Origin: Chlorobiota bacterium
GTDB lineage: Bacteria; Bacteroidota; Bacteroidia; Bacteroidales; JAADJA01
Direction of reading: 5' to 3'
Assembly (NCBI GenBank): GCA_013151015.1
Contig: JAADJA010000059.1
Location: forward strand, 1-49,673
DNA: 49,673 nucleotides
Positions 1 to 11,100 of this stretch are shown here, piece by piece. Position 1 is the first letter of the stretch. Each line of letters starts with the position of its first letter. Below the pieces are notes generated by a model, which saw only the letters and a program-made list of their open reading frames with translations, was not told the DNA's origin and searched no databases. Both the position numbers and the translations under genes were made by a program.

Positions 1-660
1 TGTGCAAATATCGCCTTGCGTTGATAATGTCCTGTAGCTCAATGGCAGCATCGCCTTCGACCAATGGATCGGTGCACATCCCATATTCATCGCCGTACCT
101 CCAGTCGGCTCCATCGACAAAGGGTGGGTAATCCGGGTCGGTGCCAAGCCCTGTTTTGCCCACAATGGTGGTGCTCACAAGTTCAATGCTTTGGCCATTG
201 TTGCTTTTTATATCGATAAAGGTAAACTTGTTTGCTTTTTCGTTAAAAGGGGCATCGTTTCGTATTGCGTTGGCACCGGCCTCTATTTGTGCGTAAACAT
301 TTACCAGGTCGTCAAGGTTTACCAATCCTCCGGAAACTTCCAGGTCGGTAAATGCGGAATCCACGTAAAAGGCATCGTATGTGCCATCGGGCACGGAGTT
401 TTCATAGTTGAACCCTGCCGTAAGGTTCCAGATAGCCTCGCCAAGGGCCATTTCCTCACCGCTTTTGTACATGGGGTTTTCCTTGATGTAGTTTACTTTT
501 GCGAGGAAAGCGGTTACTTTCTCAAATACTATTTTGGCCTCTTCGTTTTGGGTTGGTTTTGTTTGTTCAAGGTTTTCCTGCTTAGTGCAGGAATTGAAAC
601 TTGCGGCTGCCATCATAAGGCCGGCAGCGATAAAAATACCGAAAATTGTTTTTTCTTCAT
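1..660 (-). CDS. Secreted lipoprotein of unknown function, truncated at the window edge. Its signal peptide is out of frame with the body by 1 nt; the longest in-frame internal start is ATG at 616.
   Basis: Minus-strand reading frame is open from 616 to the window edge (MMAAASFNSCTKQENLEQTKPTQNEEAKIVFEKVTAFLAKVNYIKENPMYKSGEEM...). An upstream ATGAAGAAAAAA at 660 is offset by 1 nt. Confidence 0.6.
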
Positions 661-763
661 CTGTGATTTTTTTTAGTTTGATTTATGTTTCGATTGAATT
701 CAAAGTTTAAAGCCAACGAAGGTACATCAACAAAGAAGTTTTGTCAAGCACTAATTGATGAGG

Positions 764-805
764 GTGTCGTTTGGGTTTATGAAAGTGTCGTTTGGGTTTA
801 TGAAC
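764..805. repeat. 21-bp tandem duplication (2 copies)
   Basis: gtgtcgtttgggtttatgaaa / gtgtcgtttgggtttatgaac in direct succession. Confidence 0.9.
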
Positions 806-1163
806 GGACACTACAACCCCCCCAATGCACTAAGTTGCTTTTTCTTTGTTCCTGCCTGTAAAAGTCGACCTGGGGTTTTGGACACACCCAGAAATTTGGA
901 AATCGTTTGCAAACATAATAAATCAAAAAGCCTTTGTCAAATGTGGTTTTCTTCGATGTGTTGGGTTTTTGTGTATTTTTGAAATCGGGGGGAGGTGATT
1001 GTCAGTTGGTTAAAAATCTAATGTAGAATGCCTATAAATTGCCAGGAATAAGTTAACGGTAGGGTTTTTCAAGTTAACGGTAATGATATCAAGGTTTACA
1101 TATTGGTTTTAACTCAATTTTTTTTGGCCTTTTGCACTAAGGACACACAAACATGCTCAATGC

Positions 1164-2633
1164 TTAAAACCTAAACCCTGTAGTGGCCACAATATTATTG
1201 GTGATCAGTTGATTTGAAACCGGGTTCACACTTACGTTTTCCGAGCCATATAAATAATAATCCGAAGTGCTTTCGCCCCTTGTATAGGAAAGGTCGAAAT
1301 AGAAATGCTTGTCGCGGTAACCAAACCCACCGGAATAATAAATGGTTTCGGCATCGTTTATCCCTTCATTGAAAGGGCTGCCGTATAAAGCCGCTCCCCC
1401 TCGTATGGAAAAGTGCCCAAAGCGGACTTCGGTCCCCAAGCGGATATTTTGTGTTTGGGTGTACATTGACCGGATTGCATTGTTTTCCGAATCAAAATAA
1501 TAATCGGGTGCCCGAAGCCTTGATTTTGAATAATCAATGTACTCGTAATCGGCACTAATGAGGGCGATTCTCCATAAAACCACCGAAATGCTACCAATCG
1601 CCCTGAATGGGGTTTCCAGTCGGTAATTGTACCTGCCTTCCGGTGAGAGGGAAGTCAGTTTTTCGCCATTGTCGGCCACTGAGGTAAACTCCGTGTACCA
1701 TTTATCGCTCATGTTGTTGTACCATGTAGGTGAGTGGATGGCCGCACCTACACGCAACCAGTTTATGGGCCGGGCGATAAGCCCGAATTTCAGGTTTATC
1801 CCTGAACCCGTTGTCCTTAAATACTGATAAACGTTCAATGATTGAAAACCATTGAAATTATCACCTTCGTCAATTTCGCCATAATTCGATTCCTCAAAAT
1901 AGCGTATGAACGGAATCCCGATAGTCCCACCGATATACAGCCTGTCCTTTATGTTGGCGCCGCCCGAAATCACCATTTCGTTCTGGGAGCCCCAGCTCGT
2001 GATATATTTCTTTTGCATTACCGGGCCACCCTCTGCTGCTCCATAATATTGATCCACCGTACCGGGAATGGTGTCTATCAAATATGTCCACCAGGCCGGG
2101 TTCAGGTCATAGGCAAAATCACCATAAGTATCGTTTTCTATATCTTCATAATAAATCCCGTTTGCATAATCCACCCAAACATCGGTGATTGAGTTTTCAT
2201 TGTTTGTCCCTTCAATCCGTATGCGCCTGTTAAAATCATTTTGCCTGTTTATCCCAAAACCAAACTGAAAATACCGGAATGCCGAGTTTTCGTTCTCCGC
2301 TTTGGTGGTCATCACGATCCCCGCATTGCCCATATTGAAATTCTCCTTGGAATCATCCCTTTTCGTCCAATTATATGTCGAAACTGTTTGCCCGATATAC
2401 AGGGAAGGTGAAAACGTAAACTCCGATTTTTTAAATAAAGCAATGCCTGCCGGGTTGGTGCTCAATGTGGAAAAGTCGGCTCCGAGAGAACCGAAAGCCC
2501 CGCCCATGGCCATAAACCTTGCCGATCCACCAAAAGTTGTCCGTGAATACCTGAGGGCGTCCACTTCGTTTTGTGACTTTAAACTTAGGGATAAGAGTAT
2601 CATTATGGAAAGGGCTGGGATTATCCGTTTCAT
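1164..2633 (-). CDS. OmpP1/FadL-family outer membrane protein
   Basis: 489 aa, signal peptide, N-terminal ALRYSRTTFGGSARFMAMGGAFGSLGADFSTLSTNPAGIALF typical of Bacteroidota FadL-like barrels; C-terminal aromatic residue (GFRF). Confidence 0.8.
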   Translation of the reverse strand: MKRIIPALSIMILLSLSLKSQNEVDALRYSRTTFGGSARFMAMGGAFGSLGADFSTLSTNPAGIALFKKSEFTFSPSLYIGQTVSTYNWTKRDDSKENFNMGNAGIVMTTKAENENSAFRYFQFGFGINRQNDFNRRIRIEGTNNENSITDVWVDYANGIYYEDIENDTYGDFAYDLNPAWWTYLIDTIPGTVDQYYGAAEGGPVMQKKYITSWGSQNEMVISGGANIKDRLYIGGTIGIPFIRYFEESNYGEIDEGDNFNGFQSLNVYQYLRTTGSGINLKFGLIARPINWLRVGAAIHSPTWYNNMSDKWYTEFTSVADNGEKLTSLSPEGRYNYRLETPFRAIGSISVVLWRIALISADYEYIDYSKSRLRAPDYYFDSENNAIRSMYTQTQNIRLGTEVRFGHFSIRGGAALYGSPFNEGINDAETIYYSGGFGYRDKHFYFDLSYTRGESTSDYYLYGSENVSVNPVSNQLITNNIVATTGFRF

Positions 2634-2687
2634 TGCTTTATTGTTTAAGAATGCTTGAAATTATATGTTGATATATAATAGGGCCAA

Positions 2688-4202
2688 TTATCTTCTGCCC
2701 CTTGACCCACCGCCGGATGACCTTGATGAGCCTGAACTGGACCTGCTGCTGCTTGACCTAGATGGTGCCGAGTAACTCCTGCTGCTTCCCCCACTTGATC
2801 TTGAAGGCGAAGAATAACTTCTGCTACTTGATGACCTTGAAGGCGAAGAATAAGTACGGTTCGATGACCTTGTGGGTGTCGAATAGCTTTTGTTGCTCGA
2901 CCTTGAAGGCTGGTTGTAAGTCCGGGTATTCGTTGACCTGCTCGGCTGTGTAGTTTGCCTGCTGGGCTTGTTGTACCTTGCAGGTTTACTGTAATTGTTG
3001 CCTGTCGATTTAGGTTTACTGTACCGCTGTGTGTTTGCAGGGGCAGTCCGTGTTCTGTTGTTTGTAAGGCCGTTGCTGGCTGCCGGCTTGCTGTACCTTT
3101 GCGAAGACTGTGTTGATCGTGTGTTCGCAGGTTTTTTCGTAGTTGTTCGGCTGGCACTTGCCGTAGATGTACGTGCAGGTTTTTTATACGAATACCTTTG
3201 CTTGGTCGTGTTTGCTGGTTTTTGTTTTGAAGTGGTTGTCCTGTCTTTTGTTGAGGATGCGACCAAAGCACCGGTTGTCCCGGCGGTACCGCTTATTACA
3301 GGGGCCTTTGTTTGTGACCTGCTCAGGTTTCCTGTCGTTGTATTTCCACCTGACCTTGTCCGGGAAGATGTGTTGGCGATGTCACTTGTTGTGTTTGTTG
3401 GGTTCGAGCGTGCACTTGTGCTTGAACTTGTTGCCGGTGTACTGCGCGATGCCGTTCCGTTAAAAGTCCTGGGACTGCTTTCGTAATATGAGTTGCTTGC
3501 ACTTCGTGTTGAATTGGATGTGTAATATCCATTGTTGGCCCCTCCTCTTGAGGAACGGTGGCCGTAATAGTTTCCATATCCATAATCCCCATAGGAATAA
3601 TACCCACCTGAACCTGCATAGTATCCATCATAATAACCATTGTTGTACCCGGCCCAATAACTTCCTCCGTAGTAAGGATACCCATAATAAGGGTAACCCC
3701 AACCCATGCTTCCCCATCCCCAGCTCATTCCAAAATATAAGGAAGACCCGTAGTACCAAGGGTCGTAATAATATCCGGTATAATATGGTGAATAATATCC
3801 AAATCCGCTGTAATGCCCATAAAACCGGTTGATATTGGCGCTATAAGAATAGTAATCATCATATCCCGAACCACCGTAATAATTGTTGTTGGTGATATAG
3901 GTACTTCCATCGGGGTTTGTTACGCTTTCTGAATTGGAATAGTAAGGTTCATCTTCTGTTTCGGCATATTCGCCGGGAGCATAATCCTCAAAATAATAAT
4001 CGGTTGAACTGTTTGGGTCTTCTGTGTAATAGTCAGGTTGAGAGGCCTGGAGCTCCGTAACTTGTTTTTCTTTTTCCTTCTTTTGTTTCTTTTCCTGACG
4101 TGTGGAATAATAAACATCGTCGTAATCAGCAGTTGATTTTGTGGAAGAACATCCCGTAAGGATAAAAATTGCAAGAATTGTAAGTATTGTGTAAGTTTTC
4201 AT
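2688..4202 (-). CDS. Low-complexity surface lipoprotein: Tyr/Gly-rich middle, Ser/Arg/Thr-rich repetitive C-terminus
   Basis: MKTYTILTILAIFILTGCSST lipobox; YYGGSGYDDYYSYS..., then RSSNKSYSTPTRSSNRTYSSPSRSSSSRSYSSPSRSS repeats. Start chosen at the Met preceding KTYTIL rather than the track start at 4217. Confidence 0.75.
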   Translation of the reverse strand: MKTYTILTILAIFILTGCSSTKSTADYDDVYYSTRQEKKQKKEKEKQVTELQASQPDYYTEDPNSSTDYYFEDYAPGEYAETEDEPYYSNSESVTNPDGSTYITNNNYYGGSGYDDYYSYSANINRFYGHYSGFGYYSPYYTGYYYDPWYYGSSLYFGMSWGWGSMGWGYPYYGYPYYGGSYWAGYNNGYYDGYYAGSGGYYSYGDYGYGNYYGHRSSRGGANNGYYTSNSTRSASNSYYESSPRTFNGTASRSTPATSSSTSARSNPTNTTSDIANTSSRTRSGGNTTTGNLSRSQTKAPVISGTAGTTGALVASSTKDRTTTSKQKPANTTKQRYSYKKPARTSTASASRTTTKKPANTRSTQSSQRYSKPAASNGLTNNRTRTAPANTQRYSKPKSTGNNYSKPARYNKPSRQTTQPSRSTNTRTYNQPSRSSNKSYSTPTRSSNRTYSSPSRSSSSRSYSSPSRSSGGSSRSYSAPSRSSSSRSSSGSSRSSGGGSRGRR

Positions 4203-4233
4203 TTTAAAGCCCTCCATGAGTTATGTTTTTAAT

Positions 4234-4241
4234 TATTTTTG
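4234..4241 (+). promoter_or_regulatory. Putative Bacteroidota -7 box (TATTTTTG) upstream of proS
   Basis: Matches TAnnTTTG; 40 nt before the ATG. Confidence 0.4.
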
Positions 4242-4281
4242 CCAATCGTAAAATATACAAACACTATACCACAAATAGATT

Positions 4282-5757
4282 ATGGCTAAGAACTTTCCAA
4301 CCCGAGAAGAAAATTACGCACAATGGTACAATGATTTGGTTATCAAAGCCGATATGGCAGAGAACTCTGCCGTAAGGGGCTGTATGGTTATAAAACCGTA
4401 TGGATATGCCATTTGGGAAAAGATGCAGGCCGTGCTTGATAAGATGTTCAAGGACACCGGGCACATGAACGCCTATTTCCCCCTTTTGATCCCGAAATCT
4501 TTTTTTAGCAAAGAGGCATCACATGTTGAAGGCTTTGCCAAGGAATGTGCCGTGGTTACGCATTACCGCCTGAAAAATTCACCCGATGGCAAAGGGGTCG
4601 TAGTGGACGAAGATGCAAAACTCGAAGAGGAATTGATCATTAGGCCCACTTCCGAAACCATTATCTGGGATACCTATAAAAAATGGATACAATCTTATAG
4701 GGATTTGCCTTTGCTTGTTAATCAATGGGCAAATGTTGTGAGATGGGAAATGCGCACGCGCTTGTTCCTGAGGACTACTGAATTTCTTTGGCAGGAAGGG
4801 CATACCGCACATGCCACAAAAAAAGAGGCAATCGAAGAATCAGAAAAAATGCTGGACGTATATGCCGAGTTTGCCGAGAAATGGATGGCAATGCCTGTTT
4901 TGAAAGGGGTTAAATCCCCAAATGAACGCTTTGCCGGAGCTGTGGAAACTTATTGTATCGAAGCACTGATGCAGGATGGAAAAGCATTGCAGGCAGGAAC
5001 TTCCCATTTCCTTGGGCAGAATTTTGCCAAAGCATTTGACGTGAAATTTTTATCCAAGGAAAACAAACTGGAATATGTCTGGGCCACTTCCTGGGGCGTT
5101 TCCACACGATTGATGGGAGCTTTGATTATGGCTCATTCCGATGATAAGGGATTGGTGCTTCCCCCAAAACTTGCACCGGTCCAAGTGGTAATTATCCCAA
5201 TTTACAGAAAAGAAGAGCAATTGGCCGAGATTTCAAAAGTGGCAGTAAAATTAAAAGAAGCCTTGCAGGCAAAAGGGATTTCCGTAAAATTTGATGACAG
5301 GGACACTTACAAGCCCGGTTGGAAATTCAATGAGTATGAATTCAAAGGGATTCCCGTGCGTTTGGCCATTGGCCCGCGGGACCTGGAAAACGGTACCATT
5401 GAGGTTGCACGAAGGGATACGCTGGAAAAGGAGACCTATCAAATAACCGATATTGAAAATAAAGTTGAACACATATTGGAGCAAATCCAGGATAACCTTT
5501 ACCAAAAGGCGTTATCCTTCAGGGAAGACAACACACATGTGGTAGATTCCTGGGATGAATTCAAGGATGTGATCGAAAACAAAGGGGGATTTGTACTTGC
5601 CCATTGGGACGGTACTTCCGAAACCGAAGATAAAATCAAGGCGGAAACGAAAGCCACCATCCGCACAATACCCATGGACGGCAAATCCGAAGAAGGGGCA
5701 TGTGTGTATTCGGGAAAACCATCAAACCAAAGGGTTGTGTTTGCAAAAGCCTATTAA
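4282..5757 (+). CDS. proS: Prolyl-tRNA synthetase (short, archaeal/eukaryotic-type)
   Basis: 491 aa; [74 protein letters not shown]. Confidence 0.97.
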   Translation: MAKNFPTREENYAQWYNDLVIKADMAENSAVRGCMVIKPYGYAIWEKMQAVLDKMFKDTGHMNAYFPLLIPKSFFSKEASHVEGFAKECAVVTHYRLKNSPDGKGVVVDEDAKLEEELIIRPTSETIIWDTYKKWIQSYRDLPLLVNQWANVVRWEMRTRLFLRTTEFLWQEGHTAHATKKEAIEESEKMLDVYAEFAEKWMAMPVLKGVKSPNERFAGAVETYCIEALMQDGKALQAGTSHFLGQNFAKAFDVKFLSKENKLEYVWATSWGVSTRLMGALIMAHSDDKGLVLPPKLAPVQVVIIPIYRKEEQLAEISKVAVKLKEALQAKGISVKFDDRDTYKPGWKFNEYEFKGIPVRLAIGPRDLENGTIEVARRDTLEKETYQITDIENKVEHILEQIQDNLYQKALSFREDNTHVVDSWDEFKDVIENKGGFVLAHWDGTSETEDKIKAETKATIRTIPMDGKSEEGACVYSGKPSNQRVVFAKAY

Positions 5758-5867
5758 ATTGGATTGTAGGTCCTTTATGTAGTTTTAATAATGGGTTGGT
5801 TTTTGCACAAGCAAGCAAAGTTTCTTAGAACTGGTAATATCCCGATAAACGAGGATTCTTAACAAGA

Positions 5868-6058
5868 TCGGAGCTCGGGAGAAACCAACTAATAATGATG
5901 CAACATTTATCCGTATGGACCTGGTTTTTTCCGGTATATTCACCAAAAATTATCCTAAATACCATCCCATATTCCGTTTTGACCTTATCATTTCATTGGG
6001 TCACTAATCTGGCAGACCTATAAGATTCCATTTCAATAACATTGGCAATTATTGGTGA
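5868..6058 (+). pseudogene. Possible decayed ORF remnant with a beta-strand-like pattern and an in-frame internal stop
   Basis: In-frame translation ...REKPTNNDATFIRMDLVFSGIFTKNYPKYHPIFRFDLIISLGH*SGRPIRFHFNNIGNYW* in an otherwise empty 450-bp gap. Confidence 0.3.
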
Positions 6059-6185
6059 AGACAGTATAAAAGCCCCTGATTTGGAAGATGGATGAATAAT
6101 GTCATGACAGAACTCTTCCATATCCTTTTATAAATAATTGAAATCCTATCGATTAATCCCAATTTCCTGTTTCCGCAAATTATCG

Positions 6186-6193
6186 TATTTTTG
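6186..6193 (+). promoter_or_regulatory. Putative -7 box (TATTTTTG) upstream of acyl-CoA ligase
   Basis: Matches TAnnTTTG, 14 nt before the ORF start. Confidence 0.4.
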
Positions 6194-6207
6194 GCTTTTC
6201 CTAAAAA

Positions 6208-7872
6208 ATGATCATGAAAAATCTTGCTACTTTGACCTTGGGTGCCCTTTTGGAACAAACAGTTGAAAATTATGGAAACCTGCCTTCCGTATCCTTTGTG
6301 GGGGAAGAACCGATAACATATTCTGAGTTTGATAAGCTCAGGTTATCCGTAATTTCATTGTTGGGGAAAATTGGGATCAAGACCGGTGACCGTGTGGCAC
6401 TGTTAAGCTCAAACATGCCCAATTGGGGGATTACTTATTTTGCAATTGCTTCCATGGGTGCGGTCGTTGTCCCGATACTGCCCGATTTTAGTGAGGGTGA
6501 AATCGAAAATGTGCTGATCCATTCCGGGGCAAAGGCAATTTTTGTTTCCGAAGGCTTAAAACCGAAGATTGAAAACTTTAAGGATAAAACCCTGGAACAC
6601 CGTATCATGATCGAGGATTTTTCGATGTTGGGGGATAGCAAACCGGACATTGTTTTTGAAGAGGGCTCAAGGCCGGGCAAAGAGTTCAAAGTGGCCGAAG
6701 ACGACCTGGCCGTTATTATCTATACTTCGGGGACCACCGGAAAATCGAAAGGGGTGATGCTCACCCATAAAAACATTTGCTCCAATGCCGTTTCCAGTGG
6801 CGAAATCCAGGAAATAAGCTCAGCTGACCGCTTTCTTTCAATACTGCCCCTTTCGCACACGTATGAAAATACGATTGGGTTTATTTTGCCCATTTTGCGT
6901 GGTTCAAGCATTTTTTACATTAAAAAGCCACCAACGCCGGCCGTATTGCTGCCCGCCCTAAAAACCGTGCGGCCTACCTTGATGATGACGGTTCCCTTGA
7001 TTATCGAGAAGATCTATAGGTCAAAAGTATTGCCCACTTTCAACAAGAACATGCTCACCCGGATGCTTTATGCTTTTCCACCCTTGCGCAAAAAGTTCAA
7101 TCAACTGGCCGGGAAAAAACTCATGCAGACATTTGGTGGTGAACTGAAGTTTTTTGGGATTGGCGGTGCCAAGCTTGACAAAACCGTGGAGAAGTTTCTT
7201 CGTGAAGCAAAATTTCCTTATGCCATTGGATACGGCCTTACCGAAACATCGCCCTTGCTTGCCGGGGTAAACGCATCGGGCACAAAGCTGCAATCGACAG
7301 GGCCGCCACTGGTGGGTGTTTCACTTAAGATCCACAATCCCGGGAAACTAACCGGGGAAGGCGAAATCTGGGCAAAAGGGCCCAATGTGATGAAGGGCTA
7401 TTACAAAGAACCGGGACTCACCAGGGAAGTGCTGACGGAAGATGGGTGGTTCAAGACCGGCGACCTGGGAATCCTTGACAGTACCAATTACCTGTACATT
7501 CGCGGGCGCAGTAAAAATGTGATCATCGGCCCGGGCGGTGAAAATATTTTTCCGGAGGATATTGAATCGGTCATCAACAATTTCAAGCATGTGGCCGAAT
7601 CGCTTGTCATACAGCAGAAAGGGAAACTGGTGGCCATGGTCCATTTCAACCGGGAAGAAATCGAAGGGAAATACCATCATATGAAAGATGAATTGTCAGG
7701 GTTTCTTGAAAAGAAATATGATGAGCTGAAAAAAGAACTCCATGAGTATGTAAACAACCGTGTAAATAAATTCTCCAAAATCCAGGTGATCCAGCTCCAC
7801 CATGAGGAATTCGTGAAAACCGCCACCAAAAAAATCAAACGCTTTTTATATACCGGGAAAAAGGCAAGCTGA
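6208..7872 (+). CDS. Long-chain fatty acid--CoA ligase (AMP-binding family)
   Basis: 554 aa; YTSGTTGKSKGVMLTHKN, GYGLTETSPLL, GWFKTGDLG motifs of the ANL superfamily. Start may be 6214. Confidence 0.93.
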   Translation: MIMKNLATLTLGALLEQTVENYGNLPSVSFVGEEPITYSEFDKLRLSVISLLGKIGIKTGDRVALLSSNMPNWGITYFAIASMGAVVVPILPDFSEGEIENVLIHSGAKAIFVSEGLKPKIENFKDKTLEHRIMIEDFSMLGDSKPDIVFEEGSRPGKEFKVAEDDLAVIIYTSGTTGKSKGVMLTHKNICSNAVSSGEIQEISSADRFLSILPLSHTYENTIGFILPILRGSSIFYIKKPPTPAVLLPALKTVRPTLMMTVPLIIEKIYRSKVLPTFNKNMLTRMLYAFPPLRKKFNQLAGKKLMQTFGGELKFFGIGGAKLDKTVEKFLREAKFPYAIGYGLTETSPLLAGVNASGTKLQSTGPPLVGVSLKIHNPGKLTGEGEIWAKGPNVMKGYYKEPGLTREVLTEDGWFKTGDLGILDSTNYLYIRGRSKNVIIGPGGENIFPEDIESVINNFKHVAESLVIQQKGKLVAMVHFNREEIEGKYHHMKDELSGFLEKKYDELKKELHEYVNNRVNKFSKIQVIQLHHEEFVKTATKKIKRFLYTGKKAS

Positions 7873-8186
7873 TGAGGGGATTGAATTCCCCGGTATAAAT
7901 AGGTGGATATTATGTGAATTTGTTTGGAGACCTGACCAAAGGAATAGCTTTTTTATCCTCGGTTGGGAGGTGGCTTGTCATTTTACATAGTTTTTTTTAA
8001 TTGTCGTTATAGGTTGGTCGGGTTGGTCAAAATCGAAAAAAACGGGAATCATTACAACAGTGATTAGGGTACTTGATAGCATTCTCAATTTTACTTTGAT
8101 TTAATCGAAAAATTAAAAAACCCCAATCCCTCCAATCGTAAAGCCTATTTTAATAATTTCGCAGATTAAAGTAAAAAATCAGCTTT

Positions 8187-11100
8187 ATGCAAACCTATAA
8201 AAAACTGAACACTATTTTAGGCTGGACCGTCTTTGCCATTGCTTCCATCGTTTACATAATGACTTCCGAACCTACGGCCAGTTTCTGGGATTGCGGTGAA
8301 TACATTGCCACTGCTTATAAATTGCAGGTAGGGCATCCACCGGGGGCGCCTTTGTTCCAAATGCTCGGGCGGTTTTTCTCCCTCTTCGCCTTTGGCGATA
8401 CCTCCAAGGTGGCGCTTATGGTCAATTATATGTCGGCTTTATCGAGTGGTTTCACCATCCTGTTTCTTTTCTGGACACTCACCATGCTGGCAAAAAAGCT
8501 GGTTTTGAAAAATGGCGAAATGACGGAAGGGAAAATGTATGCCATATTCGGAAGCGGTCTGGTTGGGGCACTTGCTTATACTTTTTCCGATTCGTTTTGG
8601 TTTTCGGCCGTTGAAGGCGAAGTATATGCCATGTCGTCTTTTTTTACCGCTTTGGTTTTTTGGGCCATCCTGAAATGGGACGAACATGCCGACGAAGAAC
8701 ACTCTTTCCGTTGGCTGATTTTCATCGCCTATATGATGGGGCTTTCCATTGGGGTCCATTTGCTCAACCTCCTTGCCATTCCGGCCATCACCTTTGTTTA
8801 TTATTTCCGTCGTTACAAAAACCCCGACAGAAAAGGGATTGTTCTGGCTTTGATTATTTCAGTTGTATTGGTTGGTTTGATCATGAACGGCATCATCCCC
8901 CTCGTTGTGAAGCTGGCTGGCTATTTCGAGCTTTTCTTTGTGAACACCCTTGGCCTGCCTTTCAATACCGGATCGGTTATCTATTTCCTATTGCTTATCG
9001 GCGGGGTTTTCTGGGGGATTAAATACACACGCAAAACCCAAAAAGCGATTTTGAATACGGTCATTTGGGTTTTCACTTTTATCCTTATCGGCTATTCTTC
9101 TTTTTTCCTGTTGGTGATCCGTTCAAATGCAAATACGCCCATCAACGAAAACAGTCCGAAAGATGCCATTTCCCTGTTGGCTTACCTGAACCGGGAGCAA
9201 TATGGCGACTGGCCCATTTTATATGGCCGTTATTTTAATGCAGAAGTTGTGGACAGGAAAGATGGGACACCTCTCTACCGTAAGGATGTCGAAAAGGGGA
9301 AATATATAGTCATTGATGAAAGGAAAGGGACGATTCCTGTTTACGACCCTAAAATGTCAACAATTTTCCCACGGATGTGGAACAACACGGAATCCCGCTA
9401 TGTGAAGGATTACAAAAAATGGAGCGGGATGAAAGGGATCCCGGTAAAGATTACCGATGAGTACGGTGAAACAAAGCAAGTGATGAAACCTACCTTTGGT
9501 GAAAACCTTACTTATTTTTGGAGGTATCAGATTATCCATATGTATTTCCGGTATTTTATGTGGAATTTTTCGGGGAAACAAAACGACACACAGGGAATGT
9601 CGGACCGGAAGAACGGCAACTGGATTTCGGGAATCCCTTTTGTTGACAATTTCCGTCTTGGGCCTGTACTTGATGTTCCCGGAAGTTTGAAGTCAAAAGC
9701 CATGAACAGGTTCTATATGCTTCCTTTTATCCTTGGCTTAATTGGAATTGTATATCAAATCAGAAAAGACAAAAAAAATGCTTTTGTGGTTGGCCTTTTG
9801 TTCCTGATGACAGGCCTTGCCATTGTGGTTTATCTCAACCAACATTCGCCCCAGCCCCGTGAAAGGGATTATGCCTATGCAGCTTCCTTCTATGCTTTTA
9901 GTATCTGGATCGGGATGGGAGTTCTTGGTTTGTATGAATTATTGAGCAAAAAGCTGAATGCAAAAACATCTGCAATTGTTGTAAGTGTGTTGTGCTTGTC
10001 GTTGGTACCGGGATTAATGGCCAAAGATGGCTGGGACGACCACGACCGCTCTAACCGATATACGGCCCGTGACCTTGCCTCGGATTACCTTAATTCCTGT
10101 GCACCCAATGCCATTTTGTTCACCAATGGCGATAATGATACATTCCCATTGTGGTATGTGCAGGAAGTGGAAGGGGTACGTACGGATGTGCGTGTGGTGA
10201 ACCTGAGCCTGTTGAACACCGAATGGTACATCGACCAAATGAAGCGGAAAGTTTATAATTCGGAACCTGTCCCCATTTCGCTTCCGTGGAACGAATATAA
10301 GGATGGAACACGGAACTATACTTATTTCATCGAAAATGAGAACATAAAAGGATATGTGGAATTGAAGCAGTTGTTTGATATCCTCAACTCCGATCCTTCG
10401 CGCCTTGTAATGCAAACCAGGATGGGGCCCCTGAATTATTTCCCAACAAAGAAATTCAAGGTCACAATTGATTCGGCGGCGGTTGTGAACAGTGGGACTG
10501 TTTCGGCTGACCGTGCCGGGGAAATCGTGAAAGAGATCAAATGGAAACTTAACAAAGGCGGCCTTGGGAAAAACCATTTGATGGTATTGGATATATTGGC
10601 CCACAACAATTGGAAGCGGCCCATCTATTTTTCTATTACAACCGGTGGGGATGCTTATGTGGGTTTGCAGGATTATTTCCAGGTGGAAGGCCTTGCATAC
10701 CGTTTGGTCCCCATAAAAGGAAAAAGCTCGGATGGGCAAACCGGCAAGGTTTATACGGAAGCCATGTACGACAACTTGATGAACAAGTTCAAGTTTGGGA
10801 ACATGAAAGACCCAAAGGTATATCTGGATGAAACCAATATGCGGATGACCATGAACCTGCGGAATAATTTTTACCGGCTTTCCAATGCGCTTATAGATGA
10901 AGGGGAATTTGAAAAAGCAGGCAAAGCGATTGATTATTGCCTCCGGGAAATCCCGGATGAAAGTGTCAGCTATAATTATTTTGTGATGCCCATGGTAGAA
11001 GGCTACTATGAAATCGGGGAAACGGAAAAGGGGGATAAGTTGGCTTTAAGGATGGTCGATATTTTTGATGAACAATTGAATTACTACTTTTTGTTCAAAG

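Noticed and set aside
191-676. Plus-strand 161-aa ORF at the window start
   Set aside because: It is antisense to an open minus-strand frame with lipoprotein-like sequence and shows no domain; Cys/Val/Phe-rich composition is typical of an antisense artefact.
755-982. 75-aa ORF over the 21-bp tandem duplication
   Set aside because: No ribosome-binding or domain evidence; the MRVSFGFMKVSFGFMN start is simply the duplication.
2645-3910. Several long ORFs in other frames (2645-3271 -, 2995-3486 +, 3323-3685 -, 3488-3832 +)
   Set aside because: All overlap the repetitive lipoprotein gene; open frames arise from its low-complexity codon repeats.
10014-10739. 241-aa minus-strand ORF
   Set aside because: Fully antisense to the DUF2723 gene, with no signal, domain or plausible start context.
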